Assembly (NCBI GenBank): GCA_045837725.1
Contig: JBEWZL010000267.1
Location: forward strand, 1-64,000
From: Vermamoeba vermiformis
Lineage: Eukaryota > Tubulinea > Echinamoebida
Reading direction: 5' to 3'
Length of the DNA stretch: 64,000 nt
Below are positions 1 through 10,530 of the stretch, piece after piece. Below the pieces are notes generated by a model. It had not been told where the DNA came from and made no database searches. It saw only the letters and a program-made list of their open reading frames with translations. Made by a program: the position numbers and the translations under genes. Each line of letters begins with the position of its first letter. Position 1 is the stretch's first letter.

Positions 1-2029
1 GATCACGGCTCGAATTCGGTCGTTCTCGGACTGCACCTTTTTGGATCCTTTTCGTGGCTTTATTCCAGAAAAAGACTTGTAAACTTTTTGCTGCCTGTTT
101 GGAAGTGTCAGCGTGGTCATCAGATCGTTCTTTTCCTACTTACTTTTCCTTGATCTCCTTCTTGACAGAGTCATTGAGATCGGAGCAATCGATCATCAAG
201 TCCAGCGGCAATGCCACGGCAGAATACCCGGAGTCAGCGTATGGAGTTTGATTCGAGTGCCGCCAAACATTGCTGCCAGCAAAATACATCTTCACCGCTG
301 CCAGACTGTTTCTGTTGGAGTTGAACTTTATCATCGAACTCTTCAAGCAACCGATGCCCAAGTTTGGGAAGGACTGCACGGAAGCTCCCAGCGGAACGGA
401 GGGATCATCCCCTTGTTCGAAGTTACGATCGTTTGGGATGAAAAGCTTCGAAAAAGATGATATTGAAGCATCGTTCATCGAGGCAACAAAGTTGGGGTTC
501 CAGATGACCGAATGAGTCTGCTTCGCACTGACGCTCCTGCGCAACTTAGGTGTGAGCAGCAGCCTTCACGAGCGTTACCATCGTACCTGAGAGTAATTGC
601 TATATCCTGGTAGAATTTGGTGCCTTCGAAATATTCGTTCTCCTTGTCGCATATCTCGTCGACTTCGAACACACTCGACACGTTGTTCATGAACCAATTG
701 AACTCGGAGGCGTCTTTCATCACCTCTTTACCACCGAAAAATTGCACCACAAAGACGACAGGAACCCTGAACAGAGGTTGAGAAAACGGAGGTAGATAGG
801 CTTTTTTTTTGTACCTAGATCCACGAAAGTGGAATCGTGACTTAAGCTTTTGAATCTCAGTCAGGCAGTCGGCAGAAACCGTCTCCATCCTCCTGACATC
901 TTGATTTTCGTTTAGGTGCTCCTCCAAGTCGTCCCAAATGCCAATGTCTTTGGCAGCATCGGAGTTTTTGATCCCGGTCAAGATGACATCCTTGTAAAAC
1001 GCTCGGAACATAGAAGGCAACAACGAATCATGCGACTTCCAGCCCAGGAAGCAAGCATACACGTCATTCTTGCCATCCACGGCCCTGATCAAAAGTGGTC
1101 AGAACTGTAGGGACTAGCAGCCACTAGCGAGAACATACCCAATTTTTAGGTTGGCAGTTGTCGACAATGAGGACCCTGCCCAATCACCCTTTATCTTGTC
1201 GGCAGAAGAACCATACTGAGGATGGATGTACAGACGAGGTAGCCTACGGAGCACTCCCAGGGTGTCGGTGACGATCGAGGTCGCATCCAAATCCATTCGA
1301 GAATGCAAATCAACTTTTGATTTGAGATCGGGATAGTGAGCAGCTGCACCATAGTAGGTTGTGCTATTGAAAAACTCCATAGGGTTATTCGGGAGGTCGG
1401 AAGAATCAGACACTTCCTTGTAATCCTCAATCAGGTGTGCCGAGTAGACGGTCGGCCTGCAGGAACGAGTTTGCAGCATTGAAGCAAGCTCGTCTGACGT
1501 TGCTTTCGGCAAGGAACAACCCGCCAGAGATGGGATAACGGTGTTGAGGCTAGAAAGTTGTCAATCAGAGTGCTTGCAGCATGAGCAATCTGTTTGTTGA
1601 TTACCGTTCCACGTTGGATAGAAAATTAACTTGCTCCTCTTCTTCCATGTTCAAAAACCATTGCAGATTGGAAATGACTTGGTGTTGCCTAACAATGCTC
1701 ACCATCTTGTCGAATGAAACGGCCTCAGGGGATGACAGTTCCTTCATTGCAAAAAAATTAGGATCCAGGAGCTGCGTCTTACTGATCTCTGTTACCTCTG
1801 ACCCTTCCTCTTCAGCAATCGAGTCGTTGAACTGGAACAGGCAATCGTCGGAGGGACTCGACTCTGCCTCGTCGACCAAAAGCTGCTCGTCGTTCGACCA
1901 GTCAATGCTGCGCTGCCGCTCCGAACTGGACGACAGCTCATCATGGGGATTGGAATTGGGAATGTTGTCGCTGGACATCTCGGGGAGTCTGCTCATTCTC
2001 CTGGTGAAGAAAGGCGTCAGAAATAGCAT
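1..2029 (-). CDS. Orphan multi-exon gene A (runs off left edge)
   Basis: I do not recognise this protein. Translation begins at ATG 2029 (or a nearby in-frame ATG about 1994) and continues through at least six exons with short introns, e.g. one with donor GTATGT near 1132 and one with donor GTACAA near 820; it leaves the window at base 1, so the C-terminus is missing. The first 60 or so residues are Ser/Asp/Glu-rich and probably disordered. After that comes a globular-looking segment with regular hydrophobic spacing and the stretches DLDATSIVTDTLG, FLGWKSHDS and VVFVVQFFGG. No signal peptide or membrane segment is evident. It lies head-to-tail with gene B, 62 bp downstream of that gene's stop codon. 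Splicing that keeps a long open frame over 2 kb is the main support that it is a real gene. It could be a lineage-specific host gene or a component of a mobile element; nothing seen decides this. Confidence 0.55.
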
Positions 2030-2090
2030 TCTCCCGTTTTTGTTTACAAGAACTCTTTATAAAAAATATTGTATAAAATCAAGGATACAA

Positions 2091-4322
2091 TCATTCAGAC
2101 AGATAAGCGGGGATTCTGCTGGCGTTGACCGTTTCAAACAGTTCAGGCTGCAACATGTATGTCTTTCCTTTGTAAGACACCACCCGATCCTTGGCAGATT
2201 CGATATGCTTTTTCCAAAGCTCATCAAAGCCTTTGCCTATTTTCTTGGCAATCGTTGAGAACGACAGGTTGCAGAAAAGCAAAGCCGGGATCCTTCGTGC
2301 AGCTGCCTCGAACTTGGTGCAATTGTACTTGAATCTGGCAGGGCAATGATTATCAGTCTGGTTTGCTGTTAAACCTAGCAATGTTTACCTTCGAAAAGAG
2401 TTGCAGGATCCGGTCTTGTCCTTTGTGTCGAAGATCCGAGCCTGAACAAACGTCGATCCCTTGAGCTGCCAAAATGCCTTGTTCTTGATCACTGCTTGGT
2501 GAAGCTTTGCATTGACCTCTTCTTTTTTCTTTTGCTCAGTCATTGAAGAGCTCCAATTGGCCTCGCATTCTGCCCGAATTTGGGACTGCCAATGAGTGAG
2601 AAAAGAAGATAGTGTGAACAATTTCATTTTGGTGGCTATCTAGAAAAGTGCAACATAATTAGTCAGGTTGCAAGCACTGAAAACTACCTGATCCACTTAC
2701 TTTCACGCTCCTGTCATCCCGGTGCAATTTTGTGAGGTCTGCGGCAATGCTAGTGAGATAGCTATTGTAGTCCGCTTCAGCAGTCTTGCATTTGAACCAG
2801 GCATTCAGGAAGGAGCAATCCACCAAATCAAAATGATCTGAAGAAAGAGCGGCATCCACCTCAAAGGTTTGCGACGACTTCATCCCGTTTACGAATTTCG
2901 TGTAGGCGGCATAATCGATAGAGCAGTCGGAGAGCTTGTCGAGCAGTGCACCAAAGTGATCAACTGCGTCAAAAGATTAACAGGGGACTATGACGTATCT
3001 ATTGACTCGCTTACCCTCAGGAGTTGCTGGTTTTGCTTGCAACTCCTTTGCTGGAAAGATTTTCTGGGGGGCAATATCTCTTTGAGCAGATGGGGGCTTG
3101 GCTTTCTGGCTAGTCTCACACTGAACGGCTGGTGCGCAATCTTCTTCGTTTCCAGCGTGGTCCTCGACGGTTACCACCTGCGGAGGTGCCTTCTTGAACA
3201 ATTTGTCCATCATTCCCTGACTCAGCTCAATTGGCAACTCTCCTTCAACCATTGCTGTAGAAATGGGTTGAGCCAGTGCAATGCAGCAAAGTGCCACAAA
3301 CAAACTCACCGATGAAGAGGTTCTCTTCGTGCTTGAGTGTATCTGCCAAGAAGCCACCGTTGACAAACCTAGCAGTCAGTGCAAAGCCGTTCTTGACAAG
3401 GTAGTTGACGCACTTGACTGCCTTGCGAGCTGCTCCTATCAAACATTTGAGTAAAATTGCATGTACCTTCGGCTGCTACTCACTGGACTCTGTAGTATCA
3501 TCAATACGCTCCTTTCGAGCCTTCTTCTTCTTTCCGGCAGGGGAACAGTCATTGTCTCGACTGTCTCCTGCTTGGTGGCCCATGTCATCCGCTTGGGGTT
3601 CTTCACCTTGCTCCGCCAATGCCGTGCCATCGTTTGGACCATCCCAGCCATCCAGCTGTCCTTCTGGGTTGTCTGATGCTCTTGCAGGCACATCATCAAC
3701 ATGGTGCTGAGACTCCTCCTCTGCCGATAGAGACAGAGCCTCGGCGACCTGCAGTGTGGCAATGCATTAAACAAGCTGCTTTTATTGAAGGCAATGTGAT
3801 TATTCGATTTACCTTAAACCTCTTGGCCGGTCTCTCCGAGGACTCTTCATCGTCCTCAAGCACCCTCTTCCGCTTCTTGCCTGCTTGGGCCCAACAGGAC
3901 TGAGCGTCTGCAAGCTGCTTTTCGGAGTACTCCAACTCTCCGTAACTAAAATAAATCGGTTCAGATGACGGTTACAACCCCAGTTAAAACACTTACTATT
4001 TTTTAATAAGGGCTCTCAAGTCGCTCTCAGACCCCCATGTCTCTCCGGCTACTAGGGCAAGGTAAAAAATGCACATCCAAAGGCGGGAACTTTTTGTCGG
4101 TTGGATTTTTGGATGCGGATTTTTACTCCAAAGACCGACTCTTCTCCCTATAATTAAATCTATTCTAGGCCCTGAAGCCTTTGACAGCCTCGGCTCAATT
4201 AATGAGATTTGAGTGAGAAAAATAACAATTTTGGATTTTGAATCCTGCGGTCTTGCGTGCTCGGATAAAATTTTATCGACCAAGCCTACATAATTTTCCT
4301 TTCGTGTAATTTTATCAGTCAT
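2091..4322 (-). CDS. Orphan multi-exon gene B
   Basis: Protein of unknown function built from about eight exons (start ATG 4322, stop at 2091). The order is an N-terminal segment of about 108 residues, a basic patch GKKRKR and another KKKKARKERI that look like nuclear localisation signals, an Asp/Glu/Gly-rich disordered linker, then a C-terminal half that is mostly helical (KFVNGM, HWQSQIRAE, KKIGKGFDELWKKHIE). Junctions such as AAAATA|GTAAGT near 3996 and GAGG|GTAAGC near 3010 keep the frame open. The basic patches suggest a nuclear protein, which fits the histone variant next door, but that is inference. It is transcribed in the same direction as gene A and the H3 variant. Some exon limits may be off by a few codons. 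Confidence 0.55.
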
Positions 4323-4558
4323 AACTTACGTAAATCTTTCAAAAGTTGGTGCGTGGTTGTGCGTACTTGATTTTCGGCAAAAATAACGGTACAAAAAAAG
4401 CGCGCTGCTGGCCATTGGTGGGTAAGCCAAAAAAGGAAACCCTTGTCTTGGGCAAACATATTGAATATAAACACGACCATTAGAAGGTGGTTTATTTATG
4501 CAACGTATTTTAATGCGTTAAACAGAATGCACTCAAAGAAAGCATCCAGATCCTTCGT

Positions 4559-5070
4559 TTACCATTCGTGCAGTTGGTCTCCTCGGATTCTTCTGGCCAA
4601 TTGCATATCCTTTGGCATTATAGTTACTCTCTTGGCATGGATGGCTGCCAAATTGGAGAGCTCCAGCAGAGTGACGAGAAATTCCTCGGCCGATTCCTGC
4701 AAGGCGAGCATTGCATTTTTCTGGAAACGAAGATCCGTCTTAAAATCTTGGGTAATCTCTCTGACCAATCTGCAGAAAGGAGCAAAGGGCAACAGCAGGT
4801 TATAGGACTTTTGGTACTTTCGGATCTCGCGAAGAGCAACTAAAGGTAATTATTAAAAAAAATAATTCAAAATATTAGCAAATAAATGATTATAATTAAG
4901 TATTAGTTATGCTAAATTATTTTCTTCAATATCTTACCAGTCCCGGGTCTAAATCTGTGCGGTTTTTTAGCGGATCCCTTCGGAATTTTACTGCGCTTCT
5001 TCGGTGCATTGTTCTTACGTGGAGCCTTGCCTCCCGTGCTTTTTCTTGCGTGTTGTTTCGTTCGTGCCAT
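4559..5070 (-). CDS. Divergent histone H3 variant
   Basis: A 137-residue histone H3 in two exons (5070-4938 and 4839-4559, one intron of 98 nt). The tail keeps [17 protein letters not shown] and [10 protein letters not shown], so Lys4, Lys9, Ser10, Lys14 and Lys18 are present. Thr6 is His, and the stretch around Lys23-Lys27 is rewritten ([11 protein letters not shown]) and two residues shorter, so the usual second ARKS motif is gone. The fold core keeps [25 protein letters not shown] and [12 protein letters not shown], but the alpha-1 start ([10 protein letters not shown]) and alpha-2 end ([11 protein letters not shown]) differ strongly from canonical H3. The C-terminus ends in DQLHEW instead of ERA. 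Loop 1 has normal H3 length, which argues against CENP-A. It is a nucleosome component, probably a replacement or special-purpose variant. It is started divergently from the acidic protein at 5124. Confidence 0.9.
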
Positions 5071-5123
5071 ATTATTACATGTATTAAACCGAGTTTTTGG
5101 TTAGTTTATTTTTTGACCAGATC
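5071..5123. promoter_or_regulatory. Compact divergent promoter, H3 variant / acidic protein
   Basis: Only 53 bases separate the start codon of the H3 variant (minus) from the start codon of the acidic protein (plus). Both 5' leaders and core promoters must overlap or lie within the neighbour's transcript. No TATA element stands out beyond AT-rich runs. Confidence 0.45.
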
Positions 5124-6178
5124 ATGGAACACAAAATCAATTTTAGGTAAGCATTAATACAACTTTATTTATTAATAATAATATTTCAATATAATTATTA
5201 GACAAGTGGGCAACCCAGATTTATTCGATTATTTTTACCTGGATGCGGCCCGGCAAGAATTTTTGCTCACTATCAATGGTGCTGCTAGAATCCTTGGCAA
5301 AACTAAGTTTGCATGGATGAAAGCAGCGAAGAAAGGTAATAAATTTAATTTTTAAAATATTATTTATTTCTGATCTGATCATTAACCAGATCCCGAGTAC
5401 GCCAGCATTGTAGTCGAAAATGTTGCCATTGATTGGTTTGAGGGGGAAAGGGTTGACGGCAATGCTTTGCGTGCCAAGTGGATCAACTTGCAAGGGTTGA
5501 ACAAACTCGTTCCCCTGTACATACGAAACAAAAACTTGAATGCAGTGTGCAGTGTGTTGACGTAAGTATCGTTATTCTTTATTTTAACTTATCCACAATT
5601 TTTAGTGAGCAACTCTTCACCTTGGGACTTGAAAATGTTCTCCAAGTCCAAATAGATGCCGAGAGCAATCGAGTAAAGGTAAGTCGTATCATGCATTAAA
5701 TATCCATTTATTAACTTTTGGACAGTTTGCCCTGGTTGACGACCTTTCCAAAGCCTATGCTCCATATCAGAGGCCTCCTACTGAAGTTGAGCTGCTTCCA
5801 GATGGAGTGGAAGTGCTCAATTTGGTTGCCAAACGCGTTGACGAGCTCACGGATAACTGGCTGGCTGAACAGTACCTAACAGCTGACGATAAGGCTTTGC
5901 TGGATAAAGCCCCTGATTTGCCTTTCGATGATAGGTGCCGTCAGCGGTTGCGCAATACCATTGCCAACCTCTTTGCCTCCTTCTCTGAGGAGGAACGAAG
6001 ACTCAGAACCTTGCGAGCAAGCGACACCGAAGATGATGAAGAGGATGAGGAATCAGAAGAGGAAGAAGAAGAGGAGGACGATGACGAAGACTACGGTGAG
6101 AGCAATGACCATTCCAGCTCCTCGGTGGAGGAGAAGTCAAACGATGAGTCTTCTGTTGACTCTATGGATATTGATTAA
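5124..6178 (+). CDS. Unknown protein with long acidic C-terminal tail
   Basis: Five exons; the first is only 23 nt (MEHKINF plus a split codon) and ends at 5146. The body holds a roughly 100-residue globular part (DYFYLDAAR, GAARILGKTKFAW, LRAKWINLQGLNKLVP), followed by a helical segment (LVAKRVDELTDNWL) and then about 55 residues of almost pure Glu/Asp/Ser (from about 6018) ending in SMDID. Such acidic tails are common in histone chaperones and other chromatin proteins. Its very close divergent pairing with a histone H3 variant makes a role with that histone a reasonable guess, but no known chaperone fold (NAP1, Asf1, nucleoplasmin) is recognised. The globular part faintly recalls KilA-N-like DNA-binding domains, and I would not rely on that. 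Confidence 0.7.
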
Positions 6179-6202
6179 GTATGAAATATAAAGCGTCTTT
6201 TC

Positions 6203-6440
6203 TTAATTTAGCTTACCGATTATCATCTTGGAAATGCAACGAACAGCTTGCTTTTGCGAATTGCCACCTGAATAACGCTTTTCAACTTCCGCCACCGATC
6301 TTTGCTCGTTGTGGGCAATCAATTTAAGATATGCTCCTGATATAATTAGTAATGCATATTGGTGAATAGAGAGTTACTTACCAGTTGTTATTCCGCCAAA
6401 TCCAACGATCCCGTATCTCGAATCGAAAACTTTTTTGCTT
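6203..6440 (-). CDS. Possible small gene or gene remnant
   Basis: Two stretches on the minus strand splice cleanly across an intron near 6330-6380 (donor GTAAGT, acceptor ATCAG) to give a short reading frame with KKVFDSRYGIVGFGG and AYLKLIAHNEQRSVAEVEKRY, ending at a stop near 6203. The 5' end is not clear; no good start codon was found upstream. It converges on the acidic-tail gene with about 25 bp between stop codons. The family is unknown. Confidence 0.25.
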
Positions 6441-6449
6441 TTACTGCCT

Positions 6450-7590
6450 TAATTGATGTTTGCTATTAATAAAAGTAATTAAAATATTATAGGGATATAT
6501 TTTAATACGTCTGCAACTTCAACAATTGCAGATTTGACCCGGATCAAAAAATTGATCAGTACCAAAAATTGATAGAAAATCGATATTATTATTTTTTTAA
6601 CGTGTAATATGTTATTTTTATGCTATTCTAATATAATTTATATGAAATTAATCATTAAAAGACTTACCAGTCGCAAAATCCAAAAAAAAAATTAAATCTG
6701 GCTTGCATTGGAAAAAAAGTTTTTCTACTCTGCTGCTAGGTTATTTAATCTCGTGGTAAATTACACCCCACGAGATTTTGACCCTTTGTGCCCCTCTGTT
6801 GCGGCTGCATTGGATCCCGGGATAGAAATACTAACGGCCACAGGTGAAAATCCTCCCAAAAACCGCGAGGGAGGATTTTACTGGAACGCACTTTTCTCGG
6901 TTCGGCGGTCTCCAGTATTAAAAGTAATTACATAGTGATGATCAGCGACGTTTACTCTATAACGTCAATTGTTTTGAGGCCAATTGGTAAGTGTTTTTAA
7001 TAAATTTTTATTCGGTTGCACAAATTCGTTTCTAAATCTGGCAACGCTGGATCAAAGATTAAAAACCTTCAAATTTAACGCTTCTTTTCACTTCATTATA
7101 TTATATTGACAGTAATTAATACTACTATGCTTCTCCCATCAATATTCATTGCCTACTAACATGTGGGCAATGAAGCAGATCCTGAATCCGAAAATTTTTG
7201 GCTTAATAATGACTCAGTACAGTTACTAATACGGTGAATATCTATTAAACAGACTGCTTTTTACATTGGCAACGCGATTATTCATTTTTGCTCGGGCGTA
7301 CGTACTTTGAACTTTCTCATCCCGAATCTGCAACCAAACTCTCTATCAAAAAATTGGTAACACTTCAATATTTATTCACATTGCATTTCTGATCATTATT
7401 TTGCATTCAGGCAAGTCTAAAACTTTTGTGCCCCCAATCCCAAGTTGTAACCACAGGTTTAAAACTTTAAAGTATCAAACAGATAGCTTTCGATGAAAGC
7501 AATGCGATTAATGTATTATTTAACTTTGCTCAATAGGTCTACACGAGTTTCCAAAGCTTTCATTTTTTGTTTTTCCCAAAACGTAGCAAC
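6450..7590. other. Intergenic stretch with two perfect hairpins
   Basis: No convincing gene. It is AT-rich and holds a 10-bp perfect inverted repeat (6747-6756 / 6768-6777, arm AATCTCGTGG) and an 11-bp one (6847-6857 / 6869-6879, arm AAAATCCTCCC). A 75-codon open frame at 6708-6935 spans both hairpins and is probably chance. A loose motif of the form 'gctttt..g.aatgcgattatt' occurs near 7253, near 7486 and in an intron of gene B near 3777. Confidence 0.5.
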
Positions 7591-7593
7591 ACA

Positions 7594-8232
7594 ATGGACC
7601 GTCGCCTGAAGCTCTTCTCATATATGTAAGTGCTTGAATTATCTAATTGTACATTATTTAATGCATAATACAGCCCGCCCAGAGACCCTGGTGCACCTCG
7701 CATACTGCTTGGACCCCGCCGTGCATCCACGACCAACGATACACCCTCCGCACCCAGCAAGCGCGGCAAGTACGAGCAGGTAGTAGGTGCTCCTCTTTAC
7801 CCACCTTCTTAACAGATCTTTTCGTAGCCTTTGTTGCCGATCATTCCAAGCCAGGTAATCCTCCCCAGGATTGCCTTGTTATGGAGTCAGTCGTTTGATT
7901 CTTCACCTGGTGGTTGCCAATGGAGCCTTGGATCACTAAGACTTGTCAGCCGCAATTGCAAACATATCTGTGATGAATACTTGTTGGATCGAGCTGCTTC
8001 GCTGGGATCTGTTGCTGGAATGGTCAAGCTCTCTGGCCTGCGCTTTCAGCCCACCAACAATACCTGTCGCTTGGCTGCTGCTCAAGGGCACTTGGAATGC
8101 TTGGTCTTTGCCTACTGCAACCTTTACGTTCCCTTGGAAGATGCATTGAGCATTGCTCAGTCATCAGGCTTTGTCCACATCCTTGCTTATGCCAAGAAAG
8201 CTGCATGGCCAGTACCGAAGAAACTACAATAG
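7594..8232 (+). CDS. Small ankyrin-like protein
   Basis: Three exons: MDRRLKLFSY, then a Pro/Arg-rich linker (PRDPGAP, SKRGKYEQ), then a main exon of about 130 residues. The last exon contains two to three helix-turn-helix repeats of ankyrin type: 'RLAAAQGHLECLVFAY' and 'ALSIAQSSGFVHILAYAKKA' match the spacing of amoebal and giant-virus type ankyrin proteins, which often start with an F-box; here LPRIALLWSQSF could be a weak F-box-like lead. The third-position GC is higher than in most neighbours. Ankyrin repeats mediate protein binding; the partner is unknown. The GC-rich palindrome field begins about 160 bp downstream. Confidence 0.6.
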
Positions 8233-8395
8233 TCATTATTCTGTTAATGCTTAGTAGCAGACGTAATGCAGCCAAAATGCAATAAACAGGTTTCTTTCAT
8301 CGAGTGCAGCCTGTTTGATACACTTTCAGCCCACCCAAGCAGCAGGGCATCCTCCAGAGATGATACCTTGTGTATTCACTGGTCCTTGTGGGGGA

Positions 8396-8686
8396 GGGCG
8401 TCCGCCATGGAGGACGCCCTATGGTACGTGTTTGTCTCAGCAGGGGAGGGCGTCCTCCATGGAGGACGCCCTATGTACTTATCCATGCCGGTCTGAGGGG
8501 GGAGGGCGTCCTCCATGGAGGACGCCCTATGTACGTGCCTGTCCGAGTCAGGGAGGGCGTCCTCCATGGAGGACGCCCTATGTACGTGCTTGTCTCAGCG
8601 GGGGAGGGCGTCCTCCATGGAGGACGCCCTATCTACTTACCCGTGCCGGTCTGAGTCGGGGAGGGCATCCTCCATGGAGGACGCCC
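8396..8686. repeat. Six-unit array of 24-bp perfect palindromes
   Basis: Six copies of a 24-bp palindrome (half-site GGGCGTCCTCCA followed by its reverse complement) begin at 8396, 8448, 8504, 8555, 8606 and 8663. Steps are 51-57 bp. The first and last copies differ by one base each, and the middle four are perfect. Spacers are semi-conserved (TATGTACGTGCC, GTCTGAG). The internal CCATGG gives every unit an ATG on both strands, so chance open frames cross the array on both strands. Confidence 0.95.
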
Positions 8687-8833
8687 TATGTACGTGCCCA
8701 ACTGACCTCAAAACTCCCAGCCCTAGCCCTATTACCAGTATAATGCTGAACCTATCAGGTTGAGGTATTTGCTACAAACCTGATGCAGGAGGTAAAGGTA
8801 CATGACAGCGATCCCGAGGTGGATACAGCACCC

Positions 8834-9055
8834 CCCGTCCGCCAGGCGGACGGGTCCTTATTAAATTAATATACCCCCGTCCCCCTGGCGGACGGGGTCC
8901 TATTAAATAAATATACCCCCGTCCGCCAGGCAGACGGGTATCCATCAATTTTATAACTGGGTATACCTCAGGCTGAACCTGGCAGGTTAGGTACTATTTA
9001 CCTTCCCAGTGTAGCATGGGTTGATAACGTGCCCCCGTCCACCTGGCGGACGGGG
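8834..9055. repeat. Cluster of four GC-rich palindromes
   Basis: Four hairpin-forming GC clusters of the type CCCGTCCGCC-A-GGCGGACGGG lie at 8834-8854, about 8874-8897, about 8916-8939 and about 9032-9055, set in AT-rich spacers (TTAAATAAATATA). The first is a perfect 10-bp stem; the others have one or two mismatches. They resemble the mobile GC clusters and double-hairpin elements known from some fungal mitochondrial DNAs, but here they sit in nuclear DNA. Confidence 0.85.
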
Positions 9056-9161
9056 TCAGTTATCAACTAAGGTACCAATTTCCCAGTATACAGGCTACTC
9101 CAAACATCTTGTTTATTTAATGTCACATACATTGGCCATGGGTGGCGGCTGATTTGTACAA

Positions 9162-9317
9162 ATGTTTGATTGGCCTCTGTGGCTGACTTGCCTCACACCC
9201 AACCGCAGCCCCACCAGCCCTAACCCTAAAGGGTATATAATGTTTGATTGGCCTCTGTGGCTGACTTGCCTCACACCCAACCGCAGCCCCACCAGCCCTA
9301 ACCCTAAAGGGTATATA
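9162..9317 (+). repeat. 78-bp direct tandem repeat, two copies
   Basis: Two identical or nearly identical 78-bp units (9162-9239 and 9240-9317). Each ends in two telomere-like units (CCCTAACCCTAAA) followed by GGGTATATAA, so each carries a TATA-like box. A chance open frame passes through both. No gene lies within reach downstream on the plus strand before about 10.5 kb. Confidence 0.9.
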
Positions 9318-10080
9318 ATTTTCTCTCTTCAACTCTACTGCCAAAGCCCATCTACTTAGTACAAGTTGTTAGTACCCTTCAAGCACTAACTGGGGGGACT
9401 ATTGCTTATGCCCCTTCAGTCCCCATTGCAAGGTGCAAGTCAAGTCAAGTCATGCTCATTGGTGAGCTGAGGCAGGGCCTTCTTCCCTGCCTCAAAACTA
9501 TTACAACCTCTACAAACACGTTATATAGACTTGTATCAATGCTATTATATCATTTCCCTCTGATTGCAGGCAGTCTTACAGCCTGCCTGGTAACTGGTAT
9601 CAGAGGAACCAGCTAAATTGCACCTTCTGCAACCAAATCTGCAAATTTGCAGATGTACTATTTTATTAAATTTGTCACCTTTTTCAGGCATTTTCATTCT
9701 CTTTATTCATATTTTGAACCTTTTTTACAAGCAGCGCATCAATTGCGCAATTCGAATATTTTAATTTTTTTTGCACTTTGCCGAATCCTTTCCAAAATCA
9801 ATTTTTAAGCTTGTAACAGCATATTTACATGTATTAAAGGTATTATTTTATTATTCTGATCATCTTTTTTTACCAAAGCCTGTCATCAGCAGTGTCATCT
9901 GCCCCGTCTTCAGTTGTTGTCAACGGCACCCAAATTTTCGCAAAATTATTTCGGACTTACCTCAACTTTCTCATTGTTTTTGATAATTTGGGCATAATTA
10001 GCCTCCTCTGAAGTATATTTGTGCAAATTTTGAGACGCGCTGCCCTCGGCCTAGCGGCCTCGGACAGCGCCGAAGATCCC
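9318..10080. other. Intergenic stretch with further hairpins
   Basis: No gene seen. It contains a 10-bp perfect stem (9468-9477 / 9485-9494, arm TGAGGCAGGG), a short stem near 9567-9590 (GCAGGC / GCCTGC) and an imperfect 15-bp GC-rich stem near 10032-10068. The rest is AT-rich. Confidence 0.5.
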
Positions 10081-10088
10081 ATTGTATA

Positions 10089-10213
10089 CCCCGGCAAAAA
10101 ATAAATCAGCCTTGCCTTGCTCGTAGAGGAAGGAAATCGGCCTTACCTTGCCCGATCAGCAAGGCAAGGCACCTTCCCTTTTTGACGGAGCAAGGGAAGG
10201 CGATAGATTTGTG
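10089..10213 (+). repeat. Dispersed repeat, left arm of an inverted pair
   Basis: About 125 bp beginning AAAAAATAAATCAGCC and rich in CCTTGCCTTGCTC-type runs. The same sequence, inverted and with small differences, occurs at about 11612-11742. The two arms are 1.4 kb apart, so they are either ends of one element or two insertions of a short non-coding repeat in opposite directions. Confidence 0.8.
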
Positions 10214-10530
10214 GCATAGCGATGGGAGCGAGGAATTTTGTGAAAGCATTGATAATAGTACCAACAATGATGGATGGTACATTGAATTCTCGTGATCCCA
10301 GATCGTTTGGAGGTTCAAGATCTAGAGATTTGAAAACGATTTATTTTTCAGGGGACAATTATTAATAGCTTAAATGTACGGACACTAAATAAACCGAGAC
10401 TAATTATTTTGCTATGAATTTGTTCAAGTTTGATGATTATTGTATCGCTGATTTGTCAGCTGGATCAAGTGCGCTTTGCAAGATTTTATACTTGACAAGC
10501 TTCAATATCATATAAAGTGTTAGCGCAGCG

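Noticed and set aside
4559-5070. H3 variant as the centromeric CENP-A
   Set aside because: Loop 1 has canonical H3 length and sequence (DFKTDLRFQ) and the tail is clearly H3-like.
5124-6178. Acidic-tail protein as a KilA-N/Bro-N viral-type protein
   Set aside because: Only a vague helix pattern agrees; none of the diagnostic residues could be confirmed.
6708-6935. 75-codon open frame on the plus strand
   Set aside because: It spans two hairpins, has no splice signals or family resemblance, and lies in AT-rich spacer.
8390-8700. Regular repeats that could be mistaken for a CRISPR array
   Set aside because: Units are perfect palindromes with semi-conserved spacers, no leader or cas genes, and the setting is an intron-rich nuclear genome.
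8300-8765. Overlapping open frames on both strands through the palindrome array
   Set aside because: The repeated CCATGG gives start codons on both strands and GC-rich repeats lack stops; the peptides are simple repeats of one unit.
9123-9359. Open frames on both strands across the 78-bp repeats
   Set aside because: 78 is divisible by three, so any open unit stays open; no coding signature.
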